64,000 nt of DNA, from assembly GCF_000263195.1 (NCBI RefSeq), contig NC_018748.1, positions 3,844,001 through 3,908,000 of the forward strand, in the 5' to 3' direction. The stretch comes from Emticicia oligotrophica DSM 17448. GTDB taxonomy: Bacteria; Bacteroidota; Bacteroidia; Cytophagales; Spirosomataceae. The notes beneath the pieces were generated by a model. The model was given only the letters and a program-made list of their open reading frames with translations. It was not told the DNA's origin and did not search any database. The translations under genes and the position numbers were made by a program. Within the stretch, counting starts at the first letter, position 1. The number at the start of each line of letters is the position of its first letter. Shown here in pieces: positions 36,221-45,211 of this stretch.

Positions 36221-39200
36221 ATGAAAAAAGTAATCATGCTCTTTGCACTTCTCTTGGGTGTAATAGGAGTGCAGGCTCAGAAACGAGTTTTAGTCTTTTC
36301 CCTAACAAGAGGTTTTCACCACAATTCAATCAAAGAAGGTAATCAGTTTTTTCTTGAATTAGGTAAAAAACAAGGTATTATTATTGACACAACTACTGAC
36401 GCTCGAAAGTTTAATGAAGAAAATCTGAAAAAGTACAGTGCAGTTGTATGGTTAAGTACAACTGGTGATGTCTTGAATCCTGCTCAACAAGCTGATTTTG
36501 AGCGATATATTCAAGCAGGCGGAGGTTATGTTGGAATCCATGCCGCCTCTGATACCGAATATAACTGGCCTTGGTACAATGAGTTAATGGGTGGGTATTT
36601 TGCGAGTCATCCGGGCGGTAGAGTATCAAATGTTCAGAATGGTAAAATGATTACACTTGATAAATCATTTCCTGCTTCTGCTCATTTTCCTGATACTTTT
36701 GAGCGTAAAGATGAGTTTTATGATTTTAAATCTTTGAAAAAAGATATTCTGAAATTTATAGTTAGAGTAGATGAAAGTAGTTATGAAATGGGTAAAATGG
36801 GAGATTTCCACCCAATGGCTTGGTACCACGAATATGATGGGGGAAAGGCTTTTTATTCTAACTATGGACACACACCTGAAACTTTTAGCGAACCGCTCAT
36901 GATGGAGCATTTTTGGCAAGGTTTGAAATGGGTGTTAGCTGATAAACTTGATTACACAAAAGCTAAGTCACAAAGAGCTCCAGAAGAAAATCGTTTTGAA
37001 AGAACTACTTTGATTAATAACCTTGATGAACCTACCGAATTGGCCGTGATGCCAAATGGTAAAGTTATTTTTGTTGAACGTAAAGGAGCAATAAAAGTAT
37101 GGAATCCAACGACAAAAAAGGTAAAAGTTGTTGGTCAAATGCCCGTTTATACAAAGTTTGAATATGGATTGATGGGAGTTGGAGTTGACCCAAATTTCTC
37201 ACAAAATAATTGGGTTTATTTCTATTACACACCAAATGAAACACGTGAGGTTACAAAAGATAATTTTCTTTCAAGGTTTGAGTATGACAACCAAAAAGAT
37301 ACTGTTGTTTTCTCTTCGGAAAAAGTAGTATTAAGAGTTGAAGTTAAAAGAAATGAGTGTTGTCATACTGGTGGTTCTATTGACTGGGATGCAACTGGTA
37401 ACTTATTCTTATCAACTGGTGATGATACCAATCCGTTTGCTTCTGATGGTTATGCTCCAATAGATTTCCGTGATGGCCGCGATGGTTGGGATGCTCTTCG
37501 TTCTTCGGGAAATACAAATGATTTACGTGGTAAAGTTTTAAGAATTACGCCTCAGAATGATGGAAGCTACAAAATTCCGGCTGGTAATTTATTCCCAGTA
37601 GGTAAAGAAAAGACTCGTCCAGAAATTTATGCAATGGGAATGCGAAATCCATATCGTATTGCAGTAGATAAGCGTTCGGGCTATTTATATTGGGGTGATG
37701 TGGGCCCTGATGCTGGTAAAGGAAATGATAAACGTGGTCCTGAAGGTATCGTAGAATTTAATCAAGCTCGTAAACCAGGTTTCTATGGTTGGCCAATTTT
37801 TACAGGCCCTAACTTTGCATATAATCACTATAATTTTGAAACAAAAGAATCTGGTGAGAAATATGACCCAGCAAAGCCAATTAATGATTCTCCACATAAT
37901 ACTGGATTAAAAGAGTTGCCAGAAGCACAAAAAGCGTGGATTTATTATGGATATGGAGATTCTAAATTATATCCTGAGTTTGGAAAAGGTGGCTGTAATC
38001 CAATGGCGGGTCCAGTGTATTACTCAGGCGATTATGACAATAATCCCAAAAAATTCCCAAGTTATTTTGATGGTAAATTCTTTGCTTATGAGTGGATGCG
38101 TGATTGGATTTATTTAGTAAGCATGGATAAGGATGGTAATTATACTGGAATGGAGCGTTTTATGCCTAATACAAAGTTCTACCACCCTATGGATATGGCT
38201 TTCTCTAAAGATGGACGTTTATTTGTATTAGATTATGGTATGAATTGGTTTGCTCAAAACGAAGAAGCTACGCTTTCTGTAATTGAGTATAATGCGGGTA
38301 ACCGTAAACCTTTGGTTTTTGCTAAAGCCGACAAAAAAGCTGGTGCGGCTCCGCTTACCGTAACATTTTCATCGGAAGGTACTTTAGATTACGACAAAGA
38401 TGCTCTAAAATATTCTTGGAACTTTGGAAAAGGCTTACCTGTAAGCACACAAGCAAATCCTAAGTTTACTTTCACAAAACCAGGCGAATATGAGGTAGTA
38501 TTGACGGTAACAGATGCTGTTGGCAACAAGGGAATGCAATCTGTTCGTGTTAAGGTAGGAAATGCTGAGCCGAAAGTAAATATTGCAGTGAAAAGTAATA
38601 AGACATTCTTCTTTGATGAACAAAAGATTGATTACGAAGTAAATGTGTCGGATAAAGAAGATGGCTCAATTGACAAAGGTATTGATGCGAGTGATGTAGT
38701 GGTAAATATCAATTATTTGGAAGGTTATGATAAAACCATGATTGAGCAAGGACATAAAGAAAATATGAACTTTGCAGCGGGTAAAAGATTAATCGACCTG
38801 AGCGATTGTAAGGCTTGCCACTCTGTTGAAAAGAAATCAATTGGACCCGCATATATTGATGTAGCTAAAAAATATCGTCGTGGACAAACTATCATTAACC
38901 AATTAGCCGAAAAGGTAATTAAAGGTGGTGGTGGTGTTTGGGGCGAACAAGCTATGGCAGCTCACCCTCAAATTTCATTGTCAGATGCTCGTGATATGGT
39001 TGATTATATATTATCATTGAATGATACTAAGAAGGCGTCGCAACCAGTGAAAGGAATGTATGAGACTGCTGCTCATAAAGGTAAAAAAGAGGGAGCTTAC
39101 ATTATTCAAGCAACTTATACAGATAAAGGTGGTAAGGCGGTAGGTCCACTCACAACTTCTGAATCAGTAGCTTTGAGAAGCTCGAAAGTTCGTGCAATTG

Positions 39201-39565
39201 CATTCGATGAGGCTAAAGCTATAAGTAAATTTAATGTTGAGGCATTAGGTGGCGAAATCGCAATTGCCAATGAAGATGGAAGTTATTTTGCGTTCAAGAA
39301 TATTGATTTAACAGGTGTGAAAACGCTATCTATTGGAGCAGTTTCACAGAAAGGACAAAGTGTTGGTGGTAAATTAGAGGTTCGTGTTGGTTCTCCAACG
39401 GGTACTTTATTGGCGGAAAAAGAAGTTTCTGAATCTAATATGGCTCCTTTAAAAATCAGTTTGAACACAAGTGGTCAGCAAAATCTTTACTTTGTATTCA
39501 AAAATCCAAAATCTGAAGGAAAACCACTTTTTGGTGTAAGTACAATTGATTTTCAGAATAAGTAA
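36221..39565 (+). CDS. ThuA / PQQ-type sugar dehydrogenase / PKD / cytochrome c / CBM6-like fusion
   Basis: Large secreted multi-domain protein, 1114 aa, probably oxidising or processing sugars in the periplasm or at the cell surface. Signal peptide 1-20 from ATG 36221. ThuA domain about 20-245 (VLVFSLTRGFHHNSI, GGYVGIHAASDTE). Sugar/sorbosone dehydrogenase propeller about 260-690 (LDEPTELAVMPNGKVIFVERKG, LMGVGVDPNFSQNNW, YAMGMRNPYRIAVD). PKD domain about 700-785. Class I cytochrome c about 845-935 with haem site C863-K-A-C866-H867 and probable axial Met912. A CBM6-like domain ends the protein. This order is known from other Bacteroidota. The haem domain is a plausible electron acceptor for the propeller. 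Confidence 0.88.
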   Translation: MKKVIMLFALLLGVIGVQAQKRVLVFSLTRGFHHNSIKEGNQFFLELGKKQGIIIDTTTDARKFNEENLKKYSAVVWLSTTGDVLNPAQQADFERYIQAGGGYVGIHAASDTEYNWPWYNELMGGYFASHPGGRVSNVQNGKMITLDKSFPASAHFPDTFERKDEFYDFKSLKKDILKFIVRVDESSYEMGKMGDFHPMAWYHEYDGGKAFYSNYGHTPETFSEPLMMEHFWQGLKWVLADKLDYTKAKSQRAPEENRFERTTLINNLDEPTELAVMPNGKVIFVERKGAIKVWNPTTKKVKVVGQMPVYTKFEYGLMGVGVDPNFSQNNWVYFYYTPNETREVTKDNFLSRFEYDNQKDTVVFSSEKVVLRVEVKRNECCHTGGSIDWDATGNLFLSTGDDTNPFASDGYAPIDFRDGRDGWDALRSSGNTNDLRGKVLRITPQNDGSYKIPAGNLFPVGKEKTRPEIYAMGMRNPYRIAVDKRSGYLYWGDVGPDAGKGNDKRGPEGIVEFNQARKPGFYGWPIFTGPNFAYNHYNFETKESGEKYDPAKPINDSPHNTGLKELPEAQKAWIYYGYGDSKLYPEFGKGGCNPMAGPVYYSGDYDNNPKKFPSYFDGKFFAYEWMRDWIYLVSMDKDGNYTGMERFMPNTKFYHPMDMAFSKDGRLFVLDYGMNWFAQNEEATLSVIEYNAGNRKPLVFAKADKKAGAAPLTVTFSSEGTLDYDKDALKYSWNFGKGLPVSTQANPKFTFTKPGEYEVVLTVTDAVGNKGMQSVRVKVGNAEPKVNIAVKSNKTFFFDEQKIDYEVNVSDKEDGSIDKGIDASDVVVNINYLEGYDKTMIEQGHKENMNFAAGKRLIDLSDCKACHSVEKKSIGPAYIDVAKKYRRGQTIINQLAEKVIKGGGGVWGEQAMAAHPQISLSDARDMVDYILSLNDTKKASQPVKGMYETAAHKGKKEGAYIIQATYTDKGGKAVGPLTTSESVALRSSKVRAIAFDEAKAISKFNVEALGGEIAIANEDGSYFAFKNIDLTGVKTLSIGAVSQKGQSVGGKLEVRVGSPTGTLLAEKEVSESNMAPLKISLNTSGQQNLYFVFKNPKSEGKPLFGVSTIDFQNK

Positions 39566-39688
39566 TTTGTTTTGATTACTGAAATATGAATTATCTCGAA
39601 ATTAAATAAGACTCAATAGTCTTATTTACAAGAAGGCGATTCATTGCCATTTGGGAAGCTCCATCTGTTTTGGAGATGTATTAATTCA

Positions 39689-39733
39689 AAAAATGACTTT
39701 AGTCTAATGTTAAGTTTGACTAAAGTCATTTTT
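39689..39733 (+). terminator. Terminator after ThuA fusion gene
   Basis: A 16-bp stem (39689-39704 with 39718-39733) with a 13-nt loop; T run on the plus strand. About 120 bp beyond the stop codon. Confidence 0.7.
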
Positions 39734-39825
39734 GTTATGTATAAATATTCGTCAGTTAAAACAGACCGTAGTAATAAATCATTTCTCTAACTAAATTTGT
39801 GATGCCTCATGTTTTCATCATAAAT

Positions 39826-40329
39826 TTATCTTATAAATCTTCTCCACCCTAAATAAATCAAAGCAAATAGCACTGCAAATACAACCAATAAGTATTGAAA
39901 AGGTAAGTAAGAGAATACAACAATATGGATTTTTTCCAGTAACCACATGAGCAGCATGGTAGTAAAAAGCATAAACCATAAGCCTGAAATTTTATCAAAG
40001 CCAGGTACAAGCGATAAATCCACATTTCTACGAATGAGAAAAATGGTTAAAACCATGACAATTATTGGTAAAATCTGCAAATAGACATCGGTTTGCATCA
40101 CATCGCCTCTTTGAAAGAGAAAAAAATAGGCATTGAGAGCAACAGCAAAAATACCTGGAATACTTACCAAGTATATAAGTGTAGCATACAAATATTTCCA
40201 TGGTGAAAGATGACCTTCGTCTTTTCCTAAAATTCCTGCAATAGCAGCTGAGGACGGAATAATTAAGAAATAAAAAAGTAAAAAATTCGGATTTTCGCCA
40301 ATCTGTTGGAATAGTTCTCGTAGTGTCAT
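39826..40329 (-). CDS. Integral membrane protein of unknown function
   Basis: I do not recognise the family. The 167-aa protein has about five hydrophobic helices: FLLFYFLIIPSSAAIAGIL, YLYATLIYLVSIPGIFAVALNAYFFLF, ILPIIVMVLTIFLI, LWFMLFTTMLLMWLL and YLLVVFAVLFALIYLGW. It has no signal peptide and few charged residues outside the loops, and it ends with the basic WRRFIR. It lies 46 bp downstream of the DUF6454 gene on the same strand and may share its transcript. Confidence 0.7.
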   Translation of the reverse strand: MTLRELFQQIGENPNFLLFYFLIIPSSAAIAGILGKDEGHLSPWKYLYATLIYLVSIPGIFAVALNAYFFLFQRGDVMQTDVYLQILPIIVMVLTIFLIRRNVDLSLVPGFDKISGLWFMLFTTMLLMWLLEKIHIVVFSYLPFQYLLVVFAVLFALIYLGWRRFIR

Positions 40330-40375
40330 ATTTAGTCTAATTCAAGCAAGTGTAAATGATTTAAGTAGAGTTAAA

Positions 40376-41272
40376 CTACTCAATTTTAGCCACATATATA
40401 AACAAAATAGAAGCTTCATCATCGTCAGGAACAAAATATGCTTTGATACCTTCACTATTTTGTTCAACCCAAAATGGATTATTGGTCATTGCTAAACCTG
40501 TTGGCGACCATAATTTGATTGGAACTTGAAAAATAGGTCGTTTATCAACCAAATTTATTATTTCAAAACCGCCTAATCTTACTATTGAGCCATTTGGTTG
40601 TGCATATTTTTGAAAACCAGAACATAGCATTTGATGTTGACCGAGGTAATGGCAATCTTGGTAATCAATATAAAAAGATGGATTTTTTACGCGAATATTC
40701 TCATGTATAATATTAGCTTGTAAATGCTTATTAGATGATTTTAGCTCCCATTCATAAAAATTTCTTGACCCCCAACTTGCTCCATGAATTTTCTTGTTTT
40801 CAGCATCATATACAATAGCACCAATGTGGTCTTTAGCTCTTAAAACCTCAGTTATTTGAAGTGTTTGTGCATCAACTTTATAAATAATAGATTGGCTATA
40901 AGGTCGATATTCGGCCACTGGAATCCAAATGAATTTACCATCAAAGTCTATACCTCCAGGGTGGTAAATACTACCTTCGCCAAGTGTAATTTTGGTAATT
41001 AAATTTCCATTACCATCAAATTTGAATAAATGACCTTTACCTTCCCCAGTTCCTCCATTAATAGGTTTTTGTATTACTTCTACCGAACTCATAAAATAAT
41101 AGTCACCTACTTTTACCATTCCTTGTGGATGATAGGTGGGAAATTTTAGCGGAACAGAGCTTATTTGAGTCCAAACTGTATTGGGAGTAAGTTTCGTTAC
41201 TTTTTCAATAAGCTGAGCTTGTGAAAAAATAATATTCAGTAAAAAAAGTGAGAAAGTTAGAAATAGCCGCAT
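40376..41272 (-). CDS. DUF6454 family secreted protein
   Basis: Secreted protein, probably a beta-propeller, of unknown function. Signal peptide MRLFLTFSLFLLNIIFSQAQ from ATG 41272. Family-type segments: FPTYHPQGMVKVGDYYFMSSVE, GEGKGHLFKFDGNGNL, YHPGGIDFDGKFIWIPVAEYRP and DHIGAIVYDAENKKIHGASWGSR, then LWSPTGLAMTNNPFW. The frame opens 26 codons further up, but that stretch runs through the terminator of the preceding gene; ATG 41302 is a second option. 298 aa. Confidence 0.75.
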   Translation of the reverse strand: MRLFLTFSLFLLNIIFSQAQLIEKVTKLTPNTVWTQISSVPLKFPTYHPQGMVKVGDYYFMSSVEVIQKPINGGTGEGKGHLFKFDGNGNLITKITLGEGSIYHPGGIDFDGKFIWIPVAEYRPYSQSIIYKVDAQTLQITEVLRAKDHIGAIVYDAENKKIHGASWGSRNFYEWELKSSNKHLQANIIHENIRVKNPSFYIDYQDCHYLGQHQMLCSGFQKYAQPNGSIVRLGGFEIINLVDKRPIFQVPIKLWSPTGLAMTNNPFWVEQNSEGIKAYFVPDDDEASILFIYVAKIE

Positions 41273-41319
41273 ACATTTCTTGATTTTAACAAATATAGTC
41301 ATTAGCGGTATATAAAAAG

Positions 41320-41347
41320 AAAAATCCCTCTGGTAGGAGAGATTTTT
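41320..41347 (-). terminator. Terminator after outer-membrane beta-barrel gene
   Basis: Arms 41320-41330 and 41337-41347 pair over 11 bp on the minus-strand RNA with one G-U, followed by a T run. It marks the end of the 41370-41975 transcript. Confidence 0.7.
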
Positions 41348-41369
41348 CAATTCAATATTTTATCAATAA

Positions 41370-41975
41370 TTACAAAATCTTGAAACCAACCGTAAATTGC
41401 CAACCTTTATCTTTGAATTGATTATTGCTTAAATTCAAGGCAGAAACTTCTGATAAGCTACCAACTTTTCTAAGGTCAAAATTAATTCCAAGAAGTTTAA
41501 CACCAACTCCCAGTTGATACCCCAACGCAGCATTTTTAAGAGTTTCATCGTTAGAAGTTAAATCTTTGAGAGCATCTTTTAGTTTTTGGTCTTCTGAAAG
41601 TTTAAACGAAGCAACTGGTCCCGCATTAATTCTAAAAATTCTTAAAAACTTAAATCCAACTAAAACTGGCACATCTAGGTTATTGTATGAAAATTTCAAT
41701 TTTTGTCCTTGAATATCAATTGTGCCACCTTTTTGTGCTAATAGTACTTCTGGTTGTAGATAAACTTTGTCACCAAAACGTGTCCAAATACCTGCTACAT
41801 AGCCAGTTTTGGTATCATAACTTTGAGAAATGTTTTTCCCAAACGAGCCTGCATCAGTATAAATCTGATTAAAAGTAACTCCTCCTTTTATTCCTAATTG
41901 AAAATTCTTCTGAGCAAAAGTATTTGTAAACAGGCCAAACAAAGAGAAAAGAGTAATAACCGCGATTTTTTTCAT
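41370..41975 (-). CDS. Outer membrane beta-barrel protein (PorT-like fold)
   Basis: Small outer-membrane barrel, 201 aa, role unknown. Signal peptide MKKIAVITLFSLFGLFTNTFAQ from ATG 41975 (the frame is open 18 codons upstream). The mature part starts NFQLGIKGGVTFNQI and has alternating strands: GYVAGIWTRFGDKVYLQPEVLLA, NLDVPVLVGFKFLRIFRINAGPVASF and GYQLGVGVKLLGINFDLRKVGSL, ending FTVGFKIL. This is the pattern of the outer-membrane beta-barrel (OMP_b-brl) families abundant in Bacteroidota. A single-gene transcript with its own terminator. Confidence 0.82.
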   Translation of the reverse strand: MKKIAVITLFSLFGLFTNTFAQKNFQLGIKGGVTFNQIYTDAGSFGKNISQSYDTKTGYVAGIWTRFGDKVYLQPEVLLAQKGGTIDIQGQKLKFSYNNLDVPVLVGFKFLRIFRINAGPVASFKLSEDQKLKDALKDLTSNDETLKNAALGYQLGVGVKLLGINFDLRKVGSLSEVSALNLSNNQFKDKGWQFTVGFKIL

Positions 41976-42184
41976 GTTAGTTTTTGTTAAAATATTAGTA
42001 AACGTAGAAAAAAATAAAGTTTGAATCATAAAATCTACAGGAATATTCAGCTAAAAAATCGTGCCATTATAAGTGAGAAACGATTATCTGAAGTCGTTTC
42101 GAGGAATTAACGTAGATTATTTGCAAATTCGTATCTTATTAACGAATGATTAACAGTTTTGACGTATTTTTTTGAAAATAGATA

Positions 42185-43564
42185 ATGGCAAAAGTAAAAA
42201 CAGCATATTTCTGTCAAAGTTGTGGTTTCAGTTCTCCAAAATATTTAGGAAGATGTACTTCTTGTGGCGAATGGAATACGATGATTGAAGAAGTTTTGGC
42301 TAAATCTGAACCCGAAAAAGGTAATTGGAAATTCACAGGCTCAAATGCACAACGAACGGTCAATAAGCCTAAAACGCTTACTGAAATCACTACTCAAGAA
42401 CGTTATAGAATTATTACTGAAGATGATGAACTGAATCGAGTATTGGGTGGAGGAATTGTGCCTGGCTCACTCGTATTAATAGGAGGGGAGCCGGGAATAG
42501 GTAAATCAACTCTGATGCTTCAAATTGCTTTAAGTTTAAAAGATTACACCATTCTCTATGTTTCGGGTGAAGAAAGTGAACAACAAATTAAGATGCGTGC
42601 TGAAAGAATGCAGTATGTGAATGAACGTTGCTATATTTTGAATGAAACTTCAACTGATAATATTTTTCGTCAAATAGAGTTGACTGAACCTGATATTGTG
42701 GTTATTGACTCCATACAAACTTTAGCTTCGCCTTTAATAGAATCAGGGGCTGGAAGTGTCTCTCAAGTAAAAGAATGTACGGCTGAATTGATGAAGTTCT
42801 CGAAAGAGTCTGATACGCCCGTAATTATGATTGGGCATATTACTAAAGACGGTTCATTGGCAGGACCCAAAGTTTTGGAACACATGGTTGATACAGTTTT
42901 ACAATTCGAGGGTGACCGCCACATGACTTACCGTATTCTCAGAACTACCAAAAATCGCTTTGGAAGTACTTCTGAATTGGGTATTTATGAAATGCAAGGG
43001 ACAGGCCTTAGACAAGTGAGCAATCCATCAGAAATTTTGATTTCACAACGTGAAGAAGATTTGAGCGGAATTACGATTGCGGCTATGCTTGAAGGAAACC
43101 GACCACTTTTGATAGAAATTCAATCCTTAGTGAGCGTTGCTACTTATGGTACTCCCCAAAGAACTAGCAATGGTTTTGATAGTCGTCGAACACAAATGCT
43201 TCTTGCGGTTCTTGAAAAAAGAGGGGGATTTAGACTCGGTACTCAAGATGTGTTTTTGAATATTGCTGGTGGCTTAAAAGTAGAAGACCCAGCCATTGAC
43301 CTTGCCATTTGTGTTTCAATAGTTTCATCTTATGAAGATATTAGCGTACCAAGCTCTTGTTGTTTTGCTGCTGAAGTGGGTTTAGGTGGCGAAATAAGGG
43401 CCGTAAATCGAATTGAAAATCGTATTTCGGAAGCTGAGAAATTAGGGTTTAAAAAAATATTTGTTTCAAAGTATAATTTAAAAGGAATAGACCTTAATCA
43501 GTACAAAATTCAGATTTTTGCGGCAACCAAACTTGAAGAAGTATTTAGTGAACTATTTGGATAA
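42185..43564 (+). CDS. radA: DNA repair protein RadA
   Basis: RecA-like helicase that extends strand exchange during recombination. The N-terminal zinc finger has C10-x2-C13 and C24-x2-C27. Walker A GEPGIGKST is at 101-109. VVIDSIQTL forms Walker B, KNRFG at 256-260 is the RadA-specific motif, and a C-terminal Lon-protease-like domain follows (RGGFRLGTQDVFLNIAGGLKVEDPAIDLAI). Length 459 aa is standard. It is followed 43 bp downstream by the aldose epimerase-like gene. Confidence 0.96.
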   Translation: MAKVKTAYFCQSCGFSSPKYLGRCTSCGEWNTMIEEVLAKSEPEKGNWKFTGSNAQRTVNKPKTLTEITTQERYRIITEDDELNRVLGGGIVPGSLVLIGGEPGIGKSTLMLQIALSLKDYTILYVSGEESEQQIKMRAERMQYVNERCYILNETSTDNIFRQIELTEPDIVVIDSIQTLASPLIESGAGSVSQVKECTAELMKFSKESDTPVIMIGHITKDGSLAGPKVLEHMVDTVLQFEGDRHMTYRILRTTKNRFGSTSELGIYEMQGTGLRQVSNPSEILISQREEDLSGITIAAMLEGNRPLLIEIQSLVSVATYGTPQRTSNGFDSRRTQMLLAVLEKRGGFRLGTQDVFLNIAGGLKVEDPAIDLAICVSIVSSYEDISVPSSCCFAAEVGLGGEIRAVNRIENRISEAEKLGFKKIFVSKYNLKGIDLNQYKIQIFAATKLEEVFSELFG

Positions 43565-43607
43565 TAAAACTTAAAAAATAATTACTGATAATTGAAATCG
43601 AATTGGA

Positions 43608-44513
43608 ATGATGTATTACATAGAAAACGAATATTTAGAAGTAGGAATCGACCCCAAAGGAGCTGAATTATTTAGTATATATAATAAGCAGCATGAGATT
43701 GATTATGTTTGGGGAGCAGACCCCGAATTTTGGGGGAAATCGTCTCCAGTCTTGTTTCCTATTGTTGGAGGACTAAAAGATAATACCTATTTTTTTGAAG
43801 ATAAGGAATATTCATTACCTCGCCACGGTTTCGCCCGTGACTATGAATTTGAAGTTGAAGACCATTGGGATGATGGCATTAGCTTTTTGCTTCGTTCTAA
43901 TGAAGAAACTCTAAAAGTTTATCCTTTTGAATTTGAATTACGTCTGGTATATGAATTATACGCCAATCTTTTAAGTGTTACTTATCACGTAACTAATGTT
44001 GGTGAAAAAGATATGTATTTTTCAATTGGTGGACATCCAGCATTTAATGTGCCCCTCGAAAAAGGTTTAAACTACGATGATTTTCATTTAGAATTTGAAA
44101 CAGAAGAGGCTTTCATGCGTTGGCCTTTGAGCGAAAAAGGGCTAATATTAGAAGAGCCAGTAGCTCTTTTGGGAGTAACAGAAATAGAAGATGAGATTGT
44201 AGTTAATGAAAGTAATAAAATACCGCTCACTAAAGAGTTATTTCACCAAGATGCTCTTGTGTTCAAACAATTGAATTCAACTTCAGTAACCTTAAAATCA
44301 GAAAATAGTAGCCGCTCTCTTCGGTTTGATTTTGCTGGTTTTCCGTATTTAGGTATTTGGGCAGCTAAAAATGCTGATTTTGTGTGTATCGAACCGTGGT
44401 GTGGAATAGCCGATTCTGTTAGTCACTCACAAAATATTACTGAAAAAGAGGGGATTAATTTTTTACCTGCGGGTGAGGTTTTTGAACGAGCTTGGGCAGT
44501 TAAAATTAATTGA
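43608..44513 (+). CDS. Aldose 1-epimerase family protein (LacX-like)
   Basis: Galactose-mutarotase-fold enzyme, cytoplasmic, of the LacX/YeaD-like branch; the substrate is not defined. Seen: IDPKGAELFSIYNKQHEIDYVW at the start, PVLFPIVGGLKDNTYFF, LPRHGFARDYEF with the conserved His/Arg, FSIGGHPAFNVPL with the likely catalytic His, and FVCIEPWCGIADS with the catalytic Glu near the end. 301 aa is typical. Two ATGs in a row (43608, 43611) could start it. Confidence 0.88.
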   Translation: MMYYIENEYLEVGIDPKGAELFSIYNKQHEIDYVWGADPEFWGKSSPVLFPIVGGLKDNTYFFEDKEYSLPRHGFARDYEFEVEDHWDDGISFLLRSNEETLKVYPFEFELRLVYELYANLLSVTYHVTNVGEKDMYFSIGGHPAFNVPLEKGLNYDDFHLEFETEEAFMRWPLSEKGLILEEPVALLGVTEIEDEIVVNESNKIPLTKELFHQDALVFKQLNSTSVTLKSENSSRSLRFDFAGFPYLGIWAAKNADFVCIEPWCGIADSVSHSQNITEKEGINFLPAGEVFERAWAVKIN

Positions 44514-44691
44514 TTATCAGGACTTTTGATTTTGTCAATTTTGTATTTTTCTAAGATTAGATGTTTGAGTGATTTTATTCATTTATAAACAAAATGGCTC
44601 AAAAGCTGACTTGAGTTTTATTTCGTAACACCGTTTTTGCAAATAATTAATGCAAACTTCTGCAATATTTTTTTTCAAGATTTTTTTAAAT

Positions 44692-44820
44692 AAAAAAAGA
44701 CTGGGTCAATATGCCCAGCCTTTCTATAATTGAATCCACACAACTTTTATGAAAAAACTATAATAATCTCTATCTAGAATATATATATAAGACTAAGATT
44801 TTGAAGATAAGGTTGCATTA
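44692..44820 (-). ncRNA. Candidate small structured RNA, copy A
   Basis: On the minus strand: box TGCAACC (44811-44817 complement), variable AT-rich stretch, the block ATAAAAGTTGTGTGGATT, then a hairpin with stem CTGGG/CCCAG and a seven-T run ending at 44692. Copy B matches the block exactly and keeps the hairpin with changed but still paired bases. No adjacent reading frame is served. The 5' end is a guess. Confidence 0.45.
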
Positions 44821-44846
44821 AAATTTAAAAAATATGCAATGAATAT

Positions 44847-44996
44847 AAAAAAAAAGGACTGGAGTAAATAACTCCAGCCTTTCCCGCTACTAAATCCACA
44901 CAACTTTTATCTTTAATATTTTATTTCTATATGAATAACAGAATTGGCTTGCCAATGGTTGCAATAAATTATGAAAATATTTGCGTTTTCTAATTT
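44847..44996 (-). ncRNA. Candidate small structured RNA, copy B
   Basis: Same organisation as copy A: TGCAACC (44957-44963 complement), ATAAAAGTTGTGTGGATT, GAAAGGCTGG and a longer hairpin (44856-44879; stem CTGGAGT/ACTCCAG), then nine Ts. A consensus promoter starts 6 bp upstream of the proposed 5' end, so a transcript of roughly 150 nt ending at this terminator is plausible. Shorter transcripts from the TGCAACC box are an alternative. Confidence 0.5.
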
Positions 44997-45001
44997 TGAT
45001 T

Positions 45002-45033
45002 CAAAGATAAAACAAAATTGTATGTTGATACAA
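45002..45033 (-). promoter_or_regulatory. Bacteroidota-type promoter for candidate RNA copy B
   Basis: On the minus strand TTG (45031-45033), 21 nt, TATCTTTG (45002-45009). The -7 box is perfect; the spacing is slightly long. The only thing downstream on this strand before the next convergent gene is the pair of RNA-like repeats. Confidence 0.5.
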
Positions 45034-45211
45034 ATATTTTTTTTATTTTTTTGATTATTTGTGAAAAACTTAGAAATAAATTTTCGTGAAACCCCCAAAA
45101 ATATATCTTCTAAATACCCTTTTTTTTAGAATCATGTTTGGAAGGGTTGTGGTTTGTTTCACCTTAAGCAAAGGTAGGGAAATTTGTTATTCAAAAATAG
45201 GTTTACTAAAA

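Larger units (their letters stand above)
44514..45211. other. 698-bp intergenic region with tandem RNA-like repeats
   Basis: No convincing protein-coding frame. It holds two related minus-strand units, offset by 159 bp, each with a conserved 18-base block and a terminator hairpin (44692-44820 and 44847-44996), and a housekeeping-type promoter at 45002-45033. The stretches 44514-44690 and 45034-45211 are very AT-rich and I see nothing specific in them. Confidence 0.6.

Noticed and set aside
44692-44996. Possible CRISPR or transposon end from the two similar units
   Set aside because: Only two units, 159 bp apart, with no uniform spacers, no cas genes, no transposase and no target duplication; conserved hairpins followed by T runs fit RNA terminators better.
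44913-45098. Minus-strand 61-codon frame in the RNA-like region
   Set aside because: Asn/Ile/Lys-rich with no domain; it reads across the promoter at 45002-45033 and is typical of AT-rich noise.
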